A stretch of DNA of 64,000 nt, from the NCBI RefSeq assembly GCF_000739375.1, contig NZ_CP006704.1, positions 930,001-994,000 on the forward strand, read 5' to 3'. The position numbers were made by a program, and so were the translations under genes. Shown in pieces: positions 1-9,829 of the stretch (positions are counted from its first letter, which is position 1; each line of letters begins with the position of its first letter). Under the pieces are notes generated by a model. It was given only the letters and a program-made list of their open reading frames with translations. It was not told the origin of the DNA and did no database searches. This DNA is from Comamonas testosteroni TK102. GTDB taxonomy: Bacteria > Pseudomonadota > Gammaproteobacteria > Burkholderiales > Burkholderiaceae_C.

Positions 1-116
1 ACCAGCACGATGAATTCGCCGTCGTTGATCTCGACGTTGATGCCGTGAATGACGGGCACGGCGGACTTGCCCGTGCCATAGCGCTTGACGATGTTCTTCA
101 GGGAGATGGATGCCAT
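1..116 (-). CDS. ugpC: Glycerol-3-phosphate ABC transporter, ATP-binding subunit UgpC (5' part only)
   Basis: Only the first 38 or so residues are in the window. They begin MASISLKNIVKRYG and continue with a beta-strand pattern (VIHGINVEINDGEF) typical of the N-terminus of MalK/UgpC-type ATPases. The Walker A motif lies beyond the left edge. It is the last gene of a ugpB-A-E-C operon, 65 bases after ugpE, the same order as in Escherichia coli. The protein would energise uptake of sn-glycerol 3-phosphate on the cytoplasmic face of the UgpAE channel. The assignment depends mainly on gene order; a related sugar-importer ATPase would look the same over this length. Confidence 0.8.
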   Translation of the reverse strand, partial: MASISLKNIVKRYGTGKSAVPVIHGINVEINDGEFIVL

Positions 117-181
117 GGGAGGTATTCCAGGTATTCGTTCAATGGGTCAAAAGAAGGTGGTGGAGGTCGTGGTCGAGAGCC

Positions 182-1033
182 TTACTTCTCGGTATCCACC
201 AGGCCTTTGACAAACCACTTTTGCATCAGCATGACCACCAGTGTGGGTGGCAGCATGGCCAGGATGGCGGTCGCCATCACGATGTTCCAGTCGATGGCGG
301 CTTCGCCACCGCCAGCGACCATCCGCTTGATGCCCACGACCACGGGATACATGTCTTCCGAGGTGGTCATCAGCAGGGGCCAGAGGTACTGGTTCCAGCC
401 GTAGATGAACTGGATCACGAACAGCGCGGCAATCGAGGTCTTGGACAAGGGCACCAGGATGTCCTTGAAAAAGCGCATGGCGCCGGCGCCGTCGATGCGG
501 GCGGCTTCCACCAGTTCATCGGGCACCGTCAGGAAGAACTGGCGGAACAGGAAGGTGGCGGTAGCCGAGGCAATCAGAGGCAGCGACAGACCGGCGTAGC
601 TGTTCAGCAGGCCCAGTTCGGCCACGACCTTGTAGGTGGGCAGAATGCGCACTTCCACGGGCAGCATCAGGGTCAGGAAAATCGCCCAGAAGCAGATCAT
701 CTTGAACGGGAAGCGGAAGTACACGATGGCGAAGGCCGACAGCAGCGAGATGGCGATCTTGCCCACGGTGATGATCATGGCCACGACAAAGCTCACCCAC
801 ATCATGTGGACGACGCTGGTGTTGGAGCCCAGCTTGCCGGAGCCCAGCAGTGCTTCCTTGTAGTTTTCCCACAGGTGGGTGCCGGGCAGCAGAGGCATGG
901 GCGCCTGCACGATCTCGCTGGCCGTGTGGGTGGAGGCCACCAGTGCCAGATACAGCGGGAAGGCCACGATGGCCACGCCAACGACAAGCACTAGGTGCGA
1001 GAAGAAATTGAGCCAGGGGTTGCGGTCAACCAT
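182..1033 (-). CDS. ugpE: Glycerol-3-phosphate ABC transporter permease UgpE
   Basis: A 283-residue inner-membrane permease of the MalG type, about the usual UgpE length, with roughly six hydrophobic segments, the first at residues 12-32. The cytoplasmic EAA loop that docks the ATPase is at about 176-195 (EAARIDGAGAMRFFKDILVP). It starts with ATG two bases after the stop of ugpA, so the two permeases are almost certainly co-translated and form the heterodimeric channel. Family assignment is secure. Substrate specificity is inferred from the neighbouring binding protein and gene order. Confidence 0.93.
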   Translation of the reverse strand: MVDRNPWLNFFSHLVLVVGVAIVAFPLYLALVASTHTASEIVQAPMPLLPGTHLWENYKEALLGSGKLGSNTSVVHMMWVSFVVAMIITVGKIAISLLSAFAIVYFRFPFKMICFWAIFLTLMLPVEVRILPTYKVVAELGLLNSYAGLSLPLIASATATFLFRQFFLTVPDELVEAARIDGAGAMRFFKDILVPLSKTSIAALFVIQFIYGWNQYLWPLLMTTSEDMYPVVVGIKRMVAGGGEAAIDWNIVMATAILAMLPPTLVVMLMQKWFVKGLVDTEK

Positions 1034-1035
1034 GA

Positions 1036-1917
1036 TCAGTACTGCACTTTCTTTTCAACATAGCGGAACTGGATCACAGTCAGCACAACAACAATCAGCA
1101 TCAGGATCACGGACTGCGCAGCCGAGCCGCCCAGGTCCAGCGCCTTGAAGCCGTCCAGATACACCTTGTAGACCAGGATCGACGTGGACTGGCCGGGGCC
1201 GCCGTGGGTGGCCGCATCGATGATGCCGAAGGTGTCGAAGAAGGCGTAAACGATGTTGATCACCAGCAGGAAGAAGGTGGTGGGCGAGAGCAGCGGCAGC
1301 TGGATGTTCCAGAAGCGGCGCCAGGGGCCGGCGCCATCAATCGAGGCTGCTTCGATCAGGGCCTTGGGAATGGACTGCAGTCCGGCGAGGAAGAACAGGA
1401 AGTTGTAGGAAATCTGCTTCCACACGGCGGCCAGCACAATCAGTGCCATGGCCTGGTTCTCGTTCATCAGGTGGTTCCAGTCATAGCCGAGCTTGCCCAG
1501 GAAATAAGCCACCACGCCGATGGACGGCGAGAACATGAAAATCCACAGCACGCCGGCAATCACGGGGGCCACGGCATAGGGAATGATCAGCAGGGTCTTG
1601 TAGACCATGGCGAAGCGCACGATGCGGTCCGCAAAAATGGCCAGGCCCAGCGATGTGGCAATGCCCACGCCCGCCACCAGCACCGAGAACAGCGCGGTGC
1701 GGTAGAAGGAGTCCAGATAGGTGGGGTCGGCGAACAACTGGCGGAAGTTGTCCAGGCCCACCCATTCGGTGCTCATGCCGAACGCGTCTTCCATCTGGAA
1801 TGACTGGAGTACCGCCTGACCAGCGGGCCAGAAAAAGAAGATGCCGATGATGAGGAGCTGGGGTGCGATAAGCACCCAGGGCAGCCACCTGGATCGGAAA
1901 AGAACGCGTTTTTCCAT
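1036..1917 (-). CDS. ugpA: Glycerol-3-phosphate ABC transporter permease UgpA
   Basis: A 293-residue MalF-type permease partner of UgpE. A first membrane segment lies at about residues 13-37, and the EAA loop for ATPase contact at about 189-210 ([20 protein letters not shown]). The ATG is the first possible start, since an in-frame TGA lies six bases upstream. No good Shine-Dalgarno sequence precedes it, which is unusual for this operon. It lies 117 bases downstream of ugpB, and that gap contains two stem-loops that may lower permease expression relative to the binding protein. Confidence 0.93.
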   Translation of the reverse strand: MEKRVLFRSRWLPWVLIAPQLLIIGIFFFWPAGQAVLQSFQMEDAFGMSTEWVGLDNFRQLFADPTYLDSFYRTALFSVLVAGVGIATSLGLAIFADRIVRFAMVYKTLLIIPYAVAPVIAGVLWIFMFSPSIGVVAYFLGKLGYDWNHLMNENQAMALIVLAAVWKQISYNFLFFLAGLQSIPKALIEAASIDGAGPWRRFWNIQLPLLSPTTFFLLVINIVYAFFDTFGIIDAATHGGPGQSTSILVYKVYLDGFKALDLGGSAAQSVILMLIVVVLTVIQFRYVEKKVQY

Positions 1918-1980
1918 GAGGAGTCACAAATAAAAAAACCACCGGAGCCTGGGTTCAGTCAACGTGGCATTCAAGGGGCT

Positions 1981-2028
1981 GTGCCTTGGGTGAAGGCACA
2001 GCGGGCCTGGGGGTGCCCTGCGGCACCC
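1981..2028 (-). repeat. Two consecutive stem-loops between ugpB and ugpA
   Basis: Two perfect inverted repeats follow the ugpB stop. GGGTGCC/GGCACCC lies at 2011-2017 and 2022-2028 with a 4-base loop. GTGCCTT/AAGGCAC lies at 1981-1987 and 1993-1999 with a 5-base loop. Neither is followed by a T-run on the minus strand, so they are not simple terminators. By analogy with stem-loops after binding-protein genes such as malE, they may protect ugpB mRNA from 3' decay or attenuate read-through; that role is inferred. Confidence 0.6.
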
Positions 2029-2034
2029 TCAGGA

Positions 2035-3348
2035 TTACTTCTTGTAGGAACGCTCGAAACGGGCCAGCAGCTCGTCGCCACGGGTCACGATGGCGTCCAG
2101 AGCCTGCTTGCCGGTCTTCTTGCCAGCCCACACCTGTTCGAGTTCTTCGTCCTCGATGGTACGGATCTGCACATAGTTGCCCAGACGGATACCGCGCGAG
2201 TTGTTGGTCACCTTGCGGATCATCTGCGTCACGGCGGTATCGGTGCCGGGGTTCTTGGCGTAGAAGCCGGACTTGTCGGTCAGGTCATAGGCGGCCATGG
2301 TCACGGGCAGGTAGCCGGTGCGCTGGTGCGAAGCGGCCTGCACCTTGGTCTGCGACAGGAATTCGAAGAACTTGGCCACGCCCTTGTAGTGCTCGGCATT
2401 CTTGCCGGACATCACCCACAGCGAAGCGCCACCGATCACGGTGTTCTGGGGAGCGCCCTTGACATCGGGGTAGTAGGGCAGGGCAGCCAGGCCGTAGGCG
2501 AACTTGGCGTTCTTGGCCACATCGCCGTAGAAGCCGGACGAAGTCTGGATCATGGCGCATTCACCGGCGGTAAACGAAGCCTGGGGAATGGAGCCGCGGC
2601 CCTTGTAGACAAACTCGCCGGCCTTGGCGGCTGCAGCCAGATTGTCGATGTGCTTGACGTGCAGAGGCGAGTTCACCTTCATGCGTGCCTTGTAGCCGTT
2701 GGCGCTCAGGCCGTTTTGCTCGGTGGCGAACTCAACGTTGTGCCAGGTGGAGAAGGATTCCAGCTGGGTCCAGCCTTGCCAGGCCAGGGTCATGGGGCAG
2801 CTGTGGCCGCTTTCCTTGAGCTTCTTGGCGGCAGCAAAGACTTCGGGCCAGGTGGTGGGGGCCTTGTCGGGGTTCAGGCCGGCCTTCTTGAAGGCGTCCT
2901 TGTTGTAATAGAAGATGGTGGTCGAGCTGTTGAAGGGGAAGCTCAGCATCTGGCCGTTGGGGGCGGTGTAGTAACCGGCCACGGCGGGGATGTAGGCCTT
3001 GGGGTCGAAAGCGACACCGGCGTCCTGCATCACCTTGCCCACGGGCACGGTCGCGCCCTTGGAAGCCATCATGGTGGCAGTGCCCACTTCGAACACCTGC
3101 AGGATGTCCGGTGCGTTGCCCGAGCGGAAGGCTGCAATCGCGGCTGTCATGGACTCATCGTAGGCACCCTTGTAGGTGGGGACGATCTTAAAGTCCTTCT
3201 GGCTCTCGTTGAACTGCTTGGCCAGGTCATTGACCCATTCGTTGTTCACGGCAGTCATCGAGTGCCACCATTGGATTTCGGTGGTGGCTTGTGCCGAGAA
3301 GGCAGTTGCGGCGACGGCGGCGGCCATGGCCAGTTGCTTGAATTGCAT
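2035..3348 (-). CDS. ugpB: Periplasmic glycerol-3-phosphate-binding protein UgpB
   Basis: A 437-residue extracellular solute-binding protein (family 1, MalE-like) that delivers sn-glycerol 3-phosphate, and probably glycerophosphodiesters, to UgpAE. The N-terminus is a classical Sec signal peptide (about residues 1-21, ending FSAQA), followed by TTEIQWWHSM, a characteristic start of mature UgpB. Length matches the family (about 438). The start has a strong Shine-Dalgarno (AGAGGAG) eight bases upstream. It is the first gene of the operon, and a candidate Pho box lies about 50-75 bases upstream. In E. coli the ugp operon belongs to the Pho regulon, which supports phosphate control here. Confidence 0.95.
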   Translation of the reverse strand: MQFKQLAMAAAVAATAFSAQATTEIQWWHSMTAVNNEWVNDLAKQFNESQKDFKIVPTYKGAYDESMTAAIAAFRSGNAPDILQVFEVGTATMMASKGATVPVGKVMQDAGVAFDPKAYIPAVAGYYTAPNGQMLSFPFNSSTTIFYYNKDAFKKAGLNPDKAPTTWPEVFAAAKKLKESGHSCPMTLAWQGWTQLESFSTWHNVEFATEQNGLSANGYKARMKVNSPLHVKHIDNLAAAAKAGEFVYKGRGSIPQASFTAGECAMIQTSSGFYGDVAKNAKFAYGLAALPYYPDVKGAPQNTVIGGASLWVMSGKNAEHYKGVAKFFEFLSQTKVQAASHQRTGYLPVTMAAYDLTDKSGFYAKNPGTDTAVTQMIRKVTNNSRGIRLGNYVQIRTIEDEELEQVWAGKKTGKQALDAIVTRGDELLARFERSYKK

Positions 3349-3841
3349 GAAGGCTCCTCTAACTTTCGTTGACGAAATATGCGGTGATGCACATTAAGTC
3401 ATTCGTATGACATATGGATGTCATTGTTTGCATGGGCTTGTGCGCTTCACCATGGGCAGAACCCGCAGTCAAAAGCCGTTGCATGACGATCTGGTGACAA
3501 TTGATGGTGCGCGAAGCTGCGCCATTCTAGGTCAACGGCATTTCGTTTGTTGTTGGTAGTCTTTCGTATTGAGTTGTTTTTGATTCGGAAATGTATGATT
3601 TTTGTCTAAATAGCCTATGGAAGATTCATCGATGATTGGGAGGCGCGTGCCGTGCACGAATTCGCAGTGCCGCGCCGCGTTGTCATGCAGCGAAGCTGCC
3701 CGGGGCTTGCTGCTGCTTTGGCGATAGCAGGGCTGACCACTCAGAACCCATAGCAAAGCATGGCTGAGCCGCCGTCGCTTAAAATCGCCATCCCACTGGC
3801 TTAGGGGCGCCACACAGAGGGCGCCCGATACGGTCTACCCC
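3349..3841. other. Divergent intergenic region between ugpB and the DUF3683 oxidoreductase gene
   Basis: 493 bases without a convincing gene. The ugpB-proximal half is AT-rich and carries the candidate Pho box at 3396-3424. The rest presumably holds both divergent promoters, but I see no clear -35/-10 pair. A 93-codon open frame at 3532-3813 (minus) has no recognisable motif or ribosome-binding site and is rejected. Confidence 0.7.
3396..3424 (-). promoter_or_regulatory. Candidate PhoB operator (three 7-base repeats at 11-base spacing)
   Basis: Read on the minus strand towards ugpB, the sequence is ATGACAT-CCAT, ATGTCAT-ACGA, ATGACTT-AATG: three 7-base units separated by 4 bases. This is the spacing of Pho boxes (consensus CTGTCAT-N4-CTGTCA). 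The middle unit matches 6 of 7 positions and the outer ones 5 and 4. It also forms an 18-base palindrome (3407-3424). PhoB control of ugp is established in E. coli; binding here is inferred. Confidence 0.5.
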
Positions 3842-6800
3842 ATGAATGTACCGATTGCGTTGGCTGCCGCCCTCCAGGCCCAGGCTGCCGAACCCGCACG
3901 ACTGCGCGAGATTCCCTATAACTACACATCGTTCTCTGACCGTGAGATCGTGATTCGTCTGCTGGGCTCATCCATGTGGGATGTGCTCAATCAGCTGCGT
4001 CAGGAACGCCGCACCGGCCGATCCGCCCGCATGCTCTACGAAGTGCTGGGGGATATCTGGGTTGTGCAGCGCAATCCCTATCTCCAGGACGATCTGATCC
4101 ACAACCCCGACCGCCGCAAGTCGCTGGTCGAGGCGCTGGAACATCGCCTGGCCGAGATCGACAAGCGCCGCGAGCCCAACGAGGATGCCGTGCGCGATCA
4201 GCTGGTGGGCCAGCTGGTGGAGGCTGCCCATCGCGCCGTGCATGAATTCAATGCCACGTTTGTCGAAGCCGAGCAGCTGCGCCGTCGCGCGCAGAAGACA
4301 CTGCGCCGCTATACCGCCAAGGACAACATCAAGTTTGACGGCCTGTCGCGCGTGGCTCATGTGACCGATGCGACCGACTGGCGCGTCGAGTACCCGTTTG
4401 TGGTGCTGACACCCGATACCGAAGCCGAGATGGCCGGCCTGGTCAAGGGCTGTATCGAGCTGGGCCTGACGATCATTCCGCGCGGAGGCGGCACGGGTTA
4501 TACGGGTGGAGCCATTCCTTTGACATGGCGTTCGGTGGTCATCAACACCGAAAAGCTGGAGGCGCTGACCGAAGTCGAGATGCGCATGATTCCCGGCGTG
4601 GACCACGAAGTGCCCACCATCTACTCCGAAGCCGGTGTGGTGACTCAGCGCGTTGCCGACGCGGCCGAGCGCGGCGGTTTTGTGTTTGCCGTGGACCCGA
4701 CCTCCATCGAGGCATCCTGCATCGGCGGCAATATCGCCATGAACGCGGGCGGCAAAAAGGCGGTGCTCTGGGGCACGGCCCTGGATAATCTGGTGTCCTG
4801 GCGCATGGTCACCCCGGATGCGCAGTGGCTGGAAGTCACGCGCCTGGACCACAACCTCGGCAAGATTCACGACGCCGAGATGGCCTGCTTCGAGCTGAAG
4901 TACTTCGAGGCGGACGGCAAGACCCCTGTGCGCACCGAGCGCCTGGACATTCCCGGCCACACCTTCCGCAAGGAAGGCCTGGGCAAGGATGTGACCGACA
5001 AATTCCTCTCGGGCCTGCCCGGCATTCAGAAGGAAGGCACGGACGGCCTGATCACCAGCGCACGCTGGGTGGTGCACCGCATGCCGGCGCACACGCGTAC
5101 CGTGTGCATGGAGTTCTTCGGCAATGCCAAGGACGCCGTGCCCTCCATCGTCGAGATCAAGGACTATATGTTCGCCGAGCAAAAGCGCTCGGGCGTGCTG
5201 CTGGCCGGTCTCGAACACCTGGACGACCGCTACCTCAAGGCCGTGGGCTACGCGACCAAGAGCAAGAAGGGCAACGGCCGCCTGCCCAAGATGGTGCTGC
5301 TGGGCGATATCGCCGGTGACGACGCCGACGAAGTGGCCCGCGTGGCGGCCGAGGTGGTGCGCATCGCCAATTCGCGCAACGGCGAAGGCTTTACCGCCGT
5401 CAGCGCCGAGGCGCGCAAGAAGTTCTGGCTGGACCGCAAGCGCACGGCAGCTATCTCGCGCCATACCAACGCCTTCAAGATCAATGAAGACGTGGTGATT
5501 CCTCTGCCGCGCATGGCCGAGTACACCGATGGCATCGAGCGCATCAATATCGAGCTGTCGCTGCGCAACAAGCTCAAGCTATGCGACGAGCTGAGCGGCT
5601 TTTTCAAGCACTCAGACCTGCCCCTGGGCAAGAGCGACGATGCCGGCGACATCCCCAGTGCCGAGCTGCTGGAAGACCGCGTGCAGCAGGCTCTGACGCT
5701 GGTGGCCGAGGTGCGCGAGCTCTGGCAGGGCTGGCTGGACGGCGTGGCCACGCTGTTCCCCGAGCTGCAGGATCACCGCCTGCGTGCGAGCTGGAAGACC
5801 CAGCTCAAGGAGCCGCTGTCCAAGATTTTCGCGGGTGCTGCCTTCCAGCCGCTGCGCGAGTCCGTCAACGAGATTCACCAGAAGGTCCTCAAGGGCCGTG
5901 TCTGGGTGGCGCTGCACATGCACGCCGGCGACGGCAATGTGCACACCAACATCCCTGTCAACTCCGATGACTATGAAATGCTGCAGACCGCGCACGAAGC
6001 CGTGGCCCGCATCATGGAGCTGGCGCGCAGTCTGGACGGCGTGATCTCGGGTGAGCACGGCATCGGCATCACCAAGCTGGAATTCCTCTCGGATGCCGAA
6101 CTGGCACCGTTTGCCGATTACAAGAAGCGTGTGGACCCCGAAGGCCGCTTCAACAAGGGCAAGCTGATCCGCAACGAAGAGTGGGATGCCCTGGCGCACC
6201 AGAGTCACGACGGGCGCTCGCCGCGCGAGTCGCTGATGTTTGCCGATCTGACCAATGCCTATACGCCCAGCTTTGGTCTGATGGGTTATGAATCCATCAT
6301 CATGCAGCAGTCGGACATCGGTGCCATCGCCAATTCCGTCAAGGACTGCCTGCGCTGCGGCAAGTGCAAGCCGGTGTGCGCCACCCATGTGCCGCGCGCC
6401 AATCTGCTGTACTCGCCACGCAACAAGATTCTGGCCACCTCGCTGCTGGTGGAGGCCTTCCTCTACGAAGAGCAGACACGCCGTGGCGTGTCCATCAAGC
6501 ACTGGCAGGAATTCGAGGATGTGGCCGACCACTGCACGGTCTGCCACAAGTGCTTCAACCCCTGCCCGGTCAAGATCGATTTCGGCGACGTGACCATGAA
6601 TATGCGCAATCTGCTGCGCAAGATGGACAAGAAGAGCTTCCGCCCCGGCAACAAGCTGGCCATGGCCATGCTCAACGCCACCAATCCCGACACCATCAAG
6701 TTCATGCGCACGGCCATGGTGGGCGTGGGCTTCAAGGCCCAGCGCCTGGCGGCCGACGTGCTGGGAGCGGTTGCCAAGAAGCAGACTGCGCACCCGCCCG

Positions 6801-7759
6801 CATCGGTGGGTACGGCTCCCATCAAGGAGCAGGTGATCCACTTCATCAACAAGAAGCTGCCCGGCGGTCTGCCGACCAAGACGGCGCGCGCCTTGCTGGA
6901 CATCGAGGACAAGGACTACGTGCCCATCATCCGCGACCCGCAGGCCACCAAGTCGGACACCGAGGCGGTGTTCTACTTCCCAGGTTGTGGCTCCGAGCGC
7001 CTGTTCAGCCAGGTGGGTCTGGCCACGCAGGCCATGCTCTGGCATGCCGGCGTGCAGACCGTGCTGCCGCCCGGCTATCTGTGCTGCGGCTATCCCCAGC
7101 GCGGCTCGGGCCAGTTCGACAAGGCCGAGAAGATGATCACGGACAACCGTGTGCTCTTCCACCGTGTGGCGACCACGCTCAACTATCTGGACATCAAGAC
7201 CGTGGTGGTGAGCTGCGGTACCTGCTATGACCAGCTGCAGGGCTACCAGTTCGACAAGATCTTCCCCGGCTGCCGCATCATCGACATCCACGAATATCTG
7301 CTCGAAAAAGGCATTACGTTGCAGAACAAGGGCTCGTACCTGTACCACGACCCCTGCCACACGCCCATGAAGCAGCAGGACCCGATGAAGACCGTCAAGG
7401 CCTTGATGGGCGACAACGTGCTCAAGAGCGAGCGCTGCTGCGGCGAGTCCGGCACGCTGGGGGTGACGCGTCCCGACATCTCCACGCAGATCCGCTTCCG
7501 CAAGACCGAGGAAATCCGCAAGGGCGAGGCCGCGCTCCGGGACAACGGTCAGCTCGGCGCCCAGGACAACGTCAAGATCCTGACCAGCTGCCCCAGCTGC
7601 CTGCAGGGCCTGAGCCGCTACGGCAACGATCTGAACAACGGTCTGCTCGAAGCCGACTACATCGTGGTCGAGATGGCGCGCGACATCCTGGGCGAGAACT
7701 GGATGGCCGAGTATGTGAATCGCGCCAACCAGGGCGGTATCGAGCGCGTGCTGGTGTGA
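3842..7759 (+). CDS. Giant fused DUF3683 / FAD-linked oxidase / Fe-S / CCG-domain oxidoreductase
   Basis: A 1,305-residue fusion. The N-terminal 150 or so residues match the DUF3683 region of this betaproteobacterial family. A PCMH-type FAD domain has its glycine-rich loop GGGTGYTGG near residue 215. The FAD-oxidase C-terminal region contains [12 protein letters not shown] near 695 and GEHGIGITK near 740. Two 4Fe-4S clusters follow ([11 protein letters not shown] near 834, [12 protein letters not shown] near 898). The C-terminal part has two cysteine-rich CCG motifs like those of GlcF/LutA/HdrB (PGCGSERLF near 1046, CCGESG near 1198). It combines a GlcD/D-lactate-dehydrogenase-like flavin module with a GlcF-like electron-transfer module. 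A D-2-hydroxyacid such as D-lactate or D-2-hydroxyglutarate is the likely substrate, but this cannot be fixed from sequence. Confidence 0.9.
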   Translation: MNVPIALAAALQAQAAEPARLREIPYNYTSFSDREIVIRLLGSSMWDVLNQLRQERRTGRSARMLYEVLGDIWVVQRNPYLQDDLIHNPDRRKSLVEALEHRLAEIDKRREPNEDAVRDQLVGQLVEAAHRAVHEFNATFVEAEQLRRRAQKTLRRYTAKDNIKFDGLSRVAHVTDATDWRVEYPFVVLTPDTEAEMAGLVKGCIELGLTIIPRGGGTGYTGGAIPLTWRSVVINTEKLEALTEVEMRMIPGVDHEVPTIYSEAGVVTQRVADAAERGGFVFAVDPTSIEASCIGGNIAMNAGGKKAVLWGTALDNLVSWRMVTPDAQWLEVTRLDHNLGKIHDAEMACFELKYFEADGKTPVRTERLDIPGHTFRKEGLGKDVTDKFLSGLPGIQKEGTDGLITSARWVVHRMPAHTRTVCMEFFGNAKDAVPSIVEIKDYMFAEQKRSGVLLAGLEHLDDRYLKAVGYATKSKKGNGRLPKMVLLGDIAGDDADEVARVAAEVVRIANSRNGEGFTAVSAEARKKFWLDRKRTAAISRHTNAFKINEDVVIPLPRMAEYTDGIERINIELSLRNKLKLCDELSGFFKHSDLPLGKSDDAGDIPSAELLEDRVQQALTLVAEVRELWQGWLDGVATLFPELQDHRLRASWKTQLKEPLSKIFAGAAFQPLRESVNEIHQKVLKGRVWVALHMHAGDGNVHTNIPVNSDDYEMLQTAHEAVARIMELARSLDGVISGEHGIGITKLEFLSDAELAPFADYKKRVDPEGRFNKGKLIRNEEWDALAHQSHDGRSPRESLMFADLTNAYTPSFGLMGYESIIMQQSDIGAIANSVKDCLRCGKCKPVCATHVPRANLLYSPRNKILATSLLVEAFLYEEQTRRGVSIKHWQEFEDVADHCTVCHKCFNPCPVKIDFGDVTMNMRNLLRKMDKKSFRPGNKLAMAMLNATNPDTIKFMRTAMVGVGFKAQRLAADVLGAVAKKQTAHPPASVGTAPIKEQVIHFINKKLPGGLPTKTARALLDIEDKDYVPIIRDPQATKSDTEAVFYFPGCGSERLFSQVGLATQAMLWHAGVQTVLPPGYLCCGYPQRGSGQFDKAEKMITDNRVLFHRVATTLNYLDIKTVVVSCGTCYDQLQGYQFDKIFPGCRIIDIHEYLLEKGITLQNKGSYLYHDPCHTPMKQQDPMKTVKALMGDNVLKSERCCGESGTLGVTRPDISTQIRFRKTEEIRKGEAALRDNGQLGAQDNVKILTSCPSCLQGLSRYGNDLNNGLLEADYIVVEMARDILGENWMAEYVNRANQGGIERVLV

Positions 7760-7761
7760 TG

Positions 7762-7789
7762 CCCCCTGAGTCGCTTCGCGCCTTCCCCC
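7762..7789 (+). repeat. Dispersed intergenic repeat, copy A
   Basis: The core CCCCCTGAGTCGCTTCGCGC continues with CTTCCCCC, directly after the oxidoreductase stop. Nearly identical cores occur at 19922-19949 (same strand) and 10921-10947 (opposite strand), each just after a gene. Copies A and B differ at only two positions over 27. I see no coding potential. The GC-rich inverted flanks could fold into an RNA hairpin. Confidence 0.75.
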
Positions 7790-7871
7790 AAGGGAGGCCG
7801 GGGCGGCCCTTCCTCGGTGTCTCTGGCCTGCGCTGGGGTCACGTCGATAAGCATTGCAATGGAGATTTCAG

Positions 7872-8309
7872 ATGTTGGTTGAAAATTGTCCTCTGTGTGC
7901 AACCGATGGCGGCGCATTGATCTGGAGCGGTGAGAAGCTGCGCGTTATCCGCGCAGCGGAAGAAGGCTTCCCGGCCTTTTATCGCGTGGTCTGGAATGAA
8001 CATGCGGCCGAGTTCTCGGATCTGAGCGCGGCGGATCGCATTGTCTGCATGGATGCCGTGGCCCTGGTGGAGCGCGTGCTGCGCGAGCAACTGGCCCCGA
8101 CCAAGATCAATCTGGCGGCTCTCGGTAATATGGTGGCGCATCTGCACTGGCATGTGATTGCGCGCTATGACTGGGACAGCCACTTTCCCGCTTCGGTCTG
8201 GGCTGCGGCCCAGCGCGAGCGCGATGAAGCCCGCGAAGCTGCGATTGCCCGTCAGCTGCCGCAGGTGGATGAAGTGCTGCAAAAGGCACTGGCCCTCTGG
8301 GCCGCGTGA
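7872..8309 (+). CDS. HIT family hydrolase/transferase
   Basis: A 145-residue histidine-triad protein. The N-terminus has a CPLC knuckle (residues 6-9) as in many HIT proteins. The triad region reads HLHWHVIARY near residues 93-102, the H-x-H-x-H signature of nucleoside monophosphate hydrolases and transferases acting on dinucleotides or AMP-lysine-type substrates. The ATG at 7872 was chosen because GGAG lies seven bases upstream; a TTG at 7854 is open but lacks a ribosome-binding site. It is the first of a run of plus-strand genes leading to ubiE, an arrangement common in Burkholderiales. The physiological substrate is unknown. Confidence 0.9.
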   Translation: MLVENCPLCATDGGALIWSGEKLRVIRAAEEGFPAFYRVVWNEHAAEFSDLSAADRIVCMDAVALVERVLREQLAPTKINLAALGNMVAHLHWHVIARYDWDSHFPASVWAAAQRERDEAREAAIARQLPQVDEVLQKALALWAA

Positions 8310-8383
8310 TGTTTTTCATCTCCGTCGGGAGATCCAAAGGGCAGCTCCAGGCTGCCCTTTTACGCATTGATTAGGAGAAAACC

Positions 8384-8803
8384 ATGGCAGGACTGCAAGC
8401 CAACACTCCCACCCCCCAGTCGCTGACCGTGCACGGTGCATCGCGCGTGCTGGAGGTCTCTTATTCGGACGGCAAGACTTTCCGCATCCCGTTCGAGCTG
8501 CTGCGCGTGTACTCGCCCTCGGCCGAAGTCCAGGGCCACGGCCCTGGCCAGGAAGTGCTGCAGACCGGCAAGCGCGATGTGGGCATCAGCACCATCGAGC
8601 CGGTGGGCAACTACGCCATCAAGCCCTTCTTCAGCGACGGGCACGAAAGCGGTCTTTACACCTGGGAATACCTCTACCAGCTGGGCAGCCAGCAGGACGC
8701 CCTGTGGCAGCAATATCTGCAGCGTCTCCAGGAGGCCGGACTGGAGCGCGACACGCCCATGCCCGAGAAAGGCGCCGGCGGCCATGGCTGCAGCGTGCAT
8801 TGA
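8384..8803 (+). CDS. DUF971 (gamma-butyrobetaine hydroxylase-like N-terminal) protein
   Basis: A 139-residue protein of the DUF971 family. It shows the core pattern S-Y-S-D-G-K-x-F-R-I-P near residues 25-35, then LLRVYSPSAEVQGHG, and a GLYTWEYLYQLG motif near 94-105. Homologous domains form the N-terminus of gamma-butyrobetaine hydroxylases and occur in some Fe-S-related proteins. A histidine/cysteine-rich tail (HGCSVH) could bind metal. The ATG has AGGAGA about seven bases upstream. It sits between a HIT gene and ubiE, 74 bases after the former, so a role around the ubiquinone cluster is possible but only contextual. Confidence 0.85.
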   Translation: MAGLQANTPTPQSLTVHGASRVLEVSYSDGKTFRIPFELLRVYSPSAEVQGHGPGQEVLQTGKRDVGISTIEPVGNYAIKPFFSDGHESGLYTWEYLYQLGSQQDALWQQYLQRLQEAGLERDTPMPEKGAGGHGCSVH

Positions 8804-9046
8804 GCTTTGACTCCCAGGGGCTTGCATGTCGGCCCAAAAGCCGGCAGCAGCGTCCCGCCCACGCCACAGCGCCCATGCGTGCAGCACAGGGTTATTGAGG
8901 CTGGTGCTATATTTCCAATAGCTGGCAGCGCATGTGAAATAAGCGCTCAAGGCGAATTCTTTCCAAAAACCATAGTGCTTCAAAGCCTGTAGCCATACGG
9001 GGTTGTCGCTGTACGCGCAAGCACTGCCTGCTTAGCATTCTTTGTT
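8804..9046 (+). other. Intergenic region upstream of ubiE with a degenerate repeat
   Basis: 243 bases with no supported gene. It holds AATAGCTGGCAGCGC (8918-8932) followed by AATAAGCGCTCAAG, resembling the dispersed 'AGCT...GCGC' family also seen at 17595-17610. The ubiE promoter must lie here, but no strong sigma-70 pair stands out. Confidence 0.5.
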
Positions 9047-9778
9047 ATGAGCTCCACACACTTCGGATTCCAGACTGTTGATGAAAGCGAGAAGGCATCG
9101 CGCGTACGCGGTGTGTTCGACTCCGTGGCTTCCAAGTACGACGTCATGAACGACGTGATGTCGGGCGGTCTGCACCGCGCCTGGAAGGCTTACGCACTGA
9201 TGGTGGCCAACCTCAAGGAAGGCGACAAGGCGCTGGACATCGCGGGCGGCACAGGGGATCTGTCCCTGGCTTTTTCCAAGAAGGTCGGGGCCAGCGGTCA
9301 GGTGGTGCACACCGACATCAACGAAGCCATGCTGCGTGTGGGGCGCGACCGTCTGACCGACAAGGGGGTGATCCTGCCCACGCTGGTCTGCGATGCGGAG
9401 AAGCTGCCTTTTCCCGACAACTATTTCGATCTGGTCAGCGTGGCCTTCGGCCTGCGCAATATGACGCACAAGGATGCCGCGCTCAAGGAAATGAACCGCG
9501 TGCTGCGTCCTGGCGGCAAGCTGCTGGTGCTCGAATTCTCCAAGGTGGCCAAGCCCCTGGAGAAGGCCTATGACTGGTACTCGTTCAAGATTTTGCCGGC
9601 CATGGGCAAGATGATTGCCGGCGATGCCGAAAGCTATCGCTATCTGGCCGAATCCATACGCATGCATCCGGGACAGAAGGAGCTCAAGGCCTTGATGCAG
9701 CAATGCGGCTTTGGTCATGTGGACTATCACAACATGACGGGAGGCGTCTGTGCCTTGCATGTGGGAATCAAGTGTTAA
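9047..9778 (+). CDS. ubiE: Demethylmenaquinone/2-methoxy-6-polyprenyl-1,4-benzoquinol methyltransferase UbiE
   Basis: A 243-residue class I SAM-dependent C-methyltransferase, the usual length for UbiE. SAM motif I is [14 protein letters not shown] (near residues 63-76), the acidic post-I residue is in HTDINEAML, and UbiE signatures include [16 protein letters not shown] near 25-40 and [17 protein letters not shown] near 155. It catalyses the C2 methylation in ubiquinone biosynthesis, and the equivalent menaquinone step where that pathway exists. It heads a ubiquinone-related block that also contains the SCP2/UbiJ-like gene and ubiB. Confidence 0.97.
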   Translation: MSSTHFGFQTVDESEKASRVRGVFDSVASKYDVMNDVMSGGLHRAWKAYALMVANLKEGDKALDIAGGTGDLSLAFSKKVGASGQVVHTDINEAMLRVGRDRLTDKGVILPTLVCDAEKLPFPDNYFDLVSVAFGLRNMTHKDAALKEMNRVLRPGGKLLVLEFSKVAKPLEKAYDWYSFKILPAMGKMIAGDAESYRYLAESIRMHPGQKELKALMQQCGFGHVDYHNMTGGVCALHVGIKC

Positions 9779-9829
9779 GTGCGCCTGGTGCGCAGATTTG
9801 TAGCGACTTTCTAGAAGAAGGGAGATGAG

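Noticed and set aside
3532..3813. 93-codon minus-strand frame in the ugpB/oxidoreductase gap
   Set aside because: No ribosome-binding site, no recognisable motif, and it lies in a likely promoter region.
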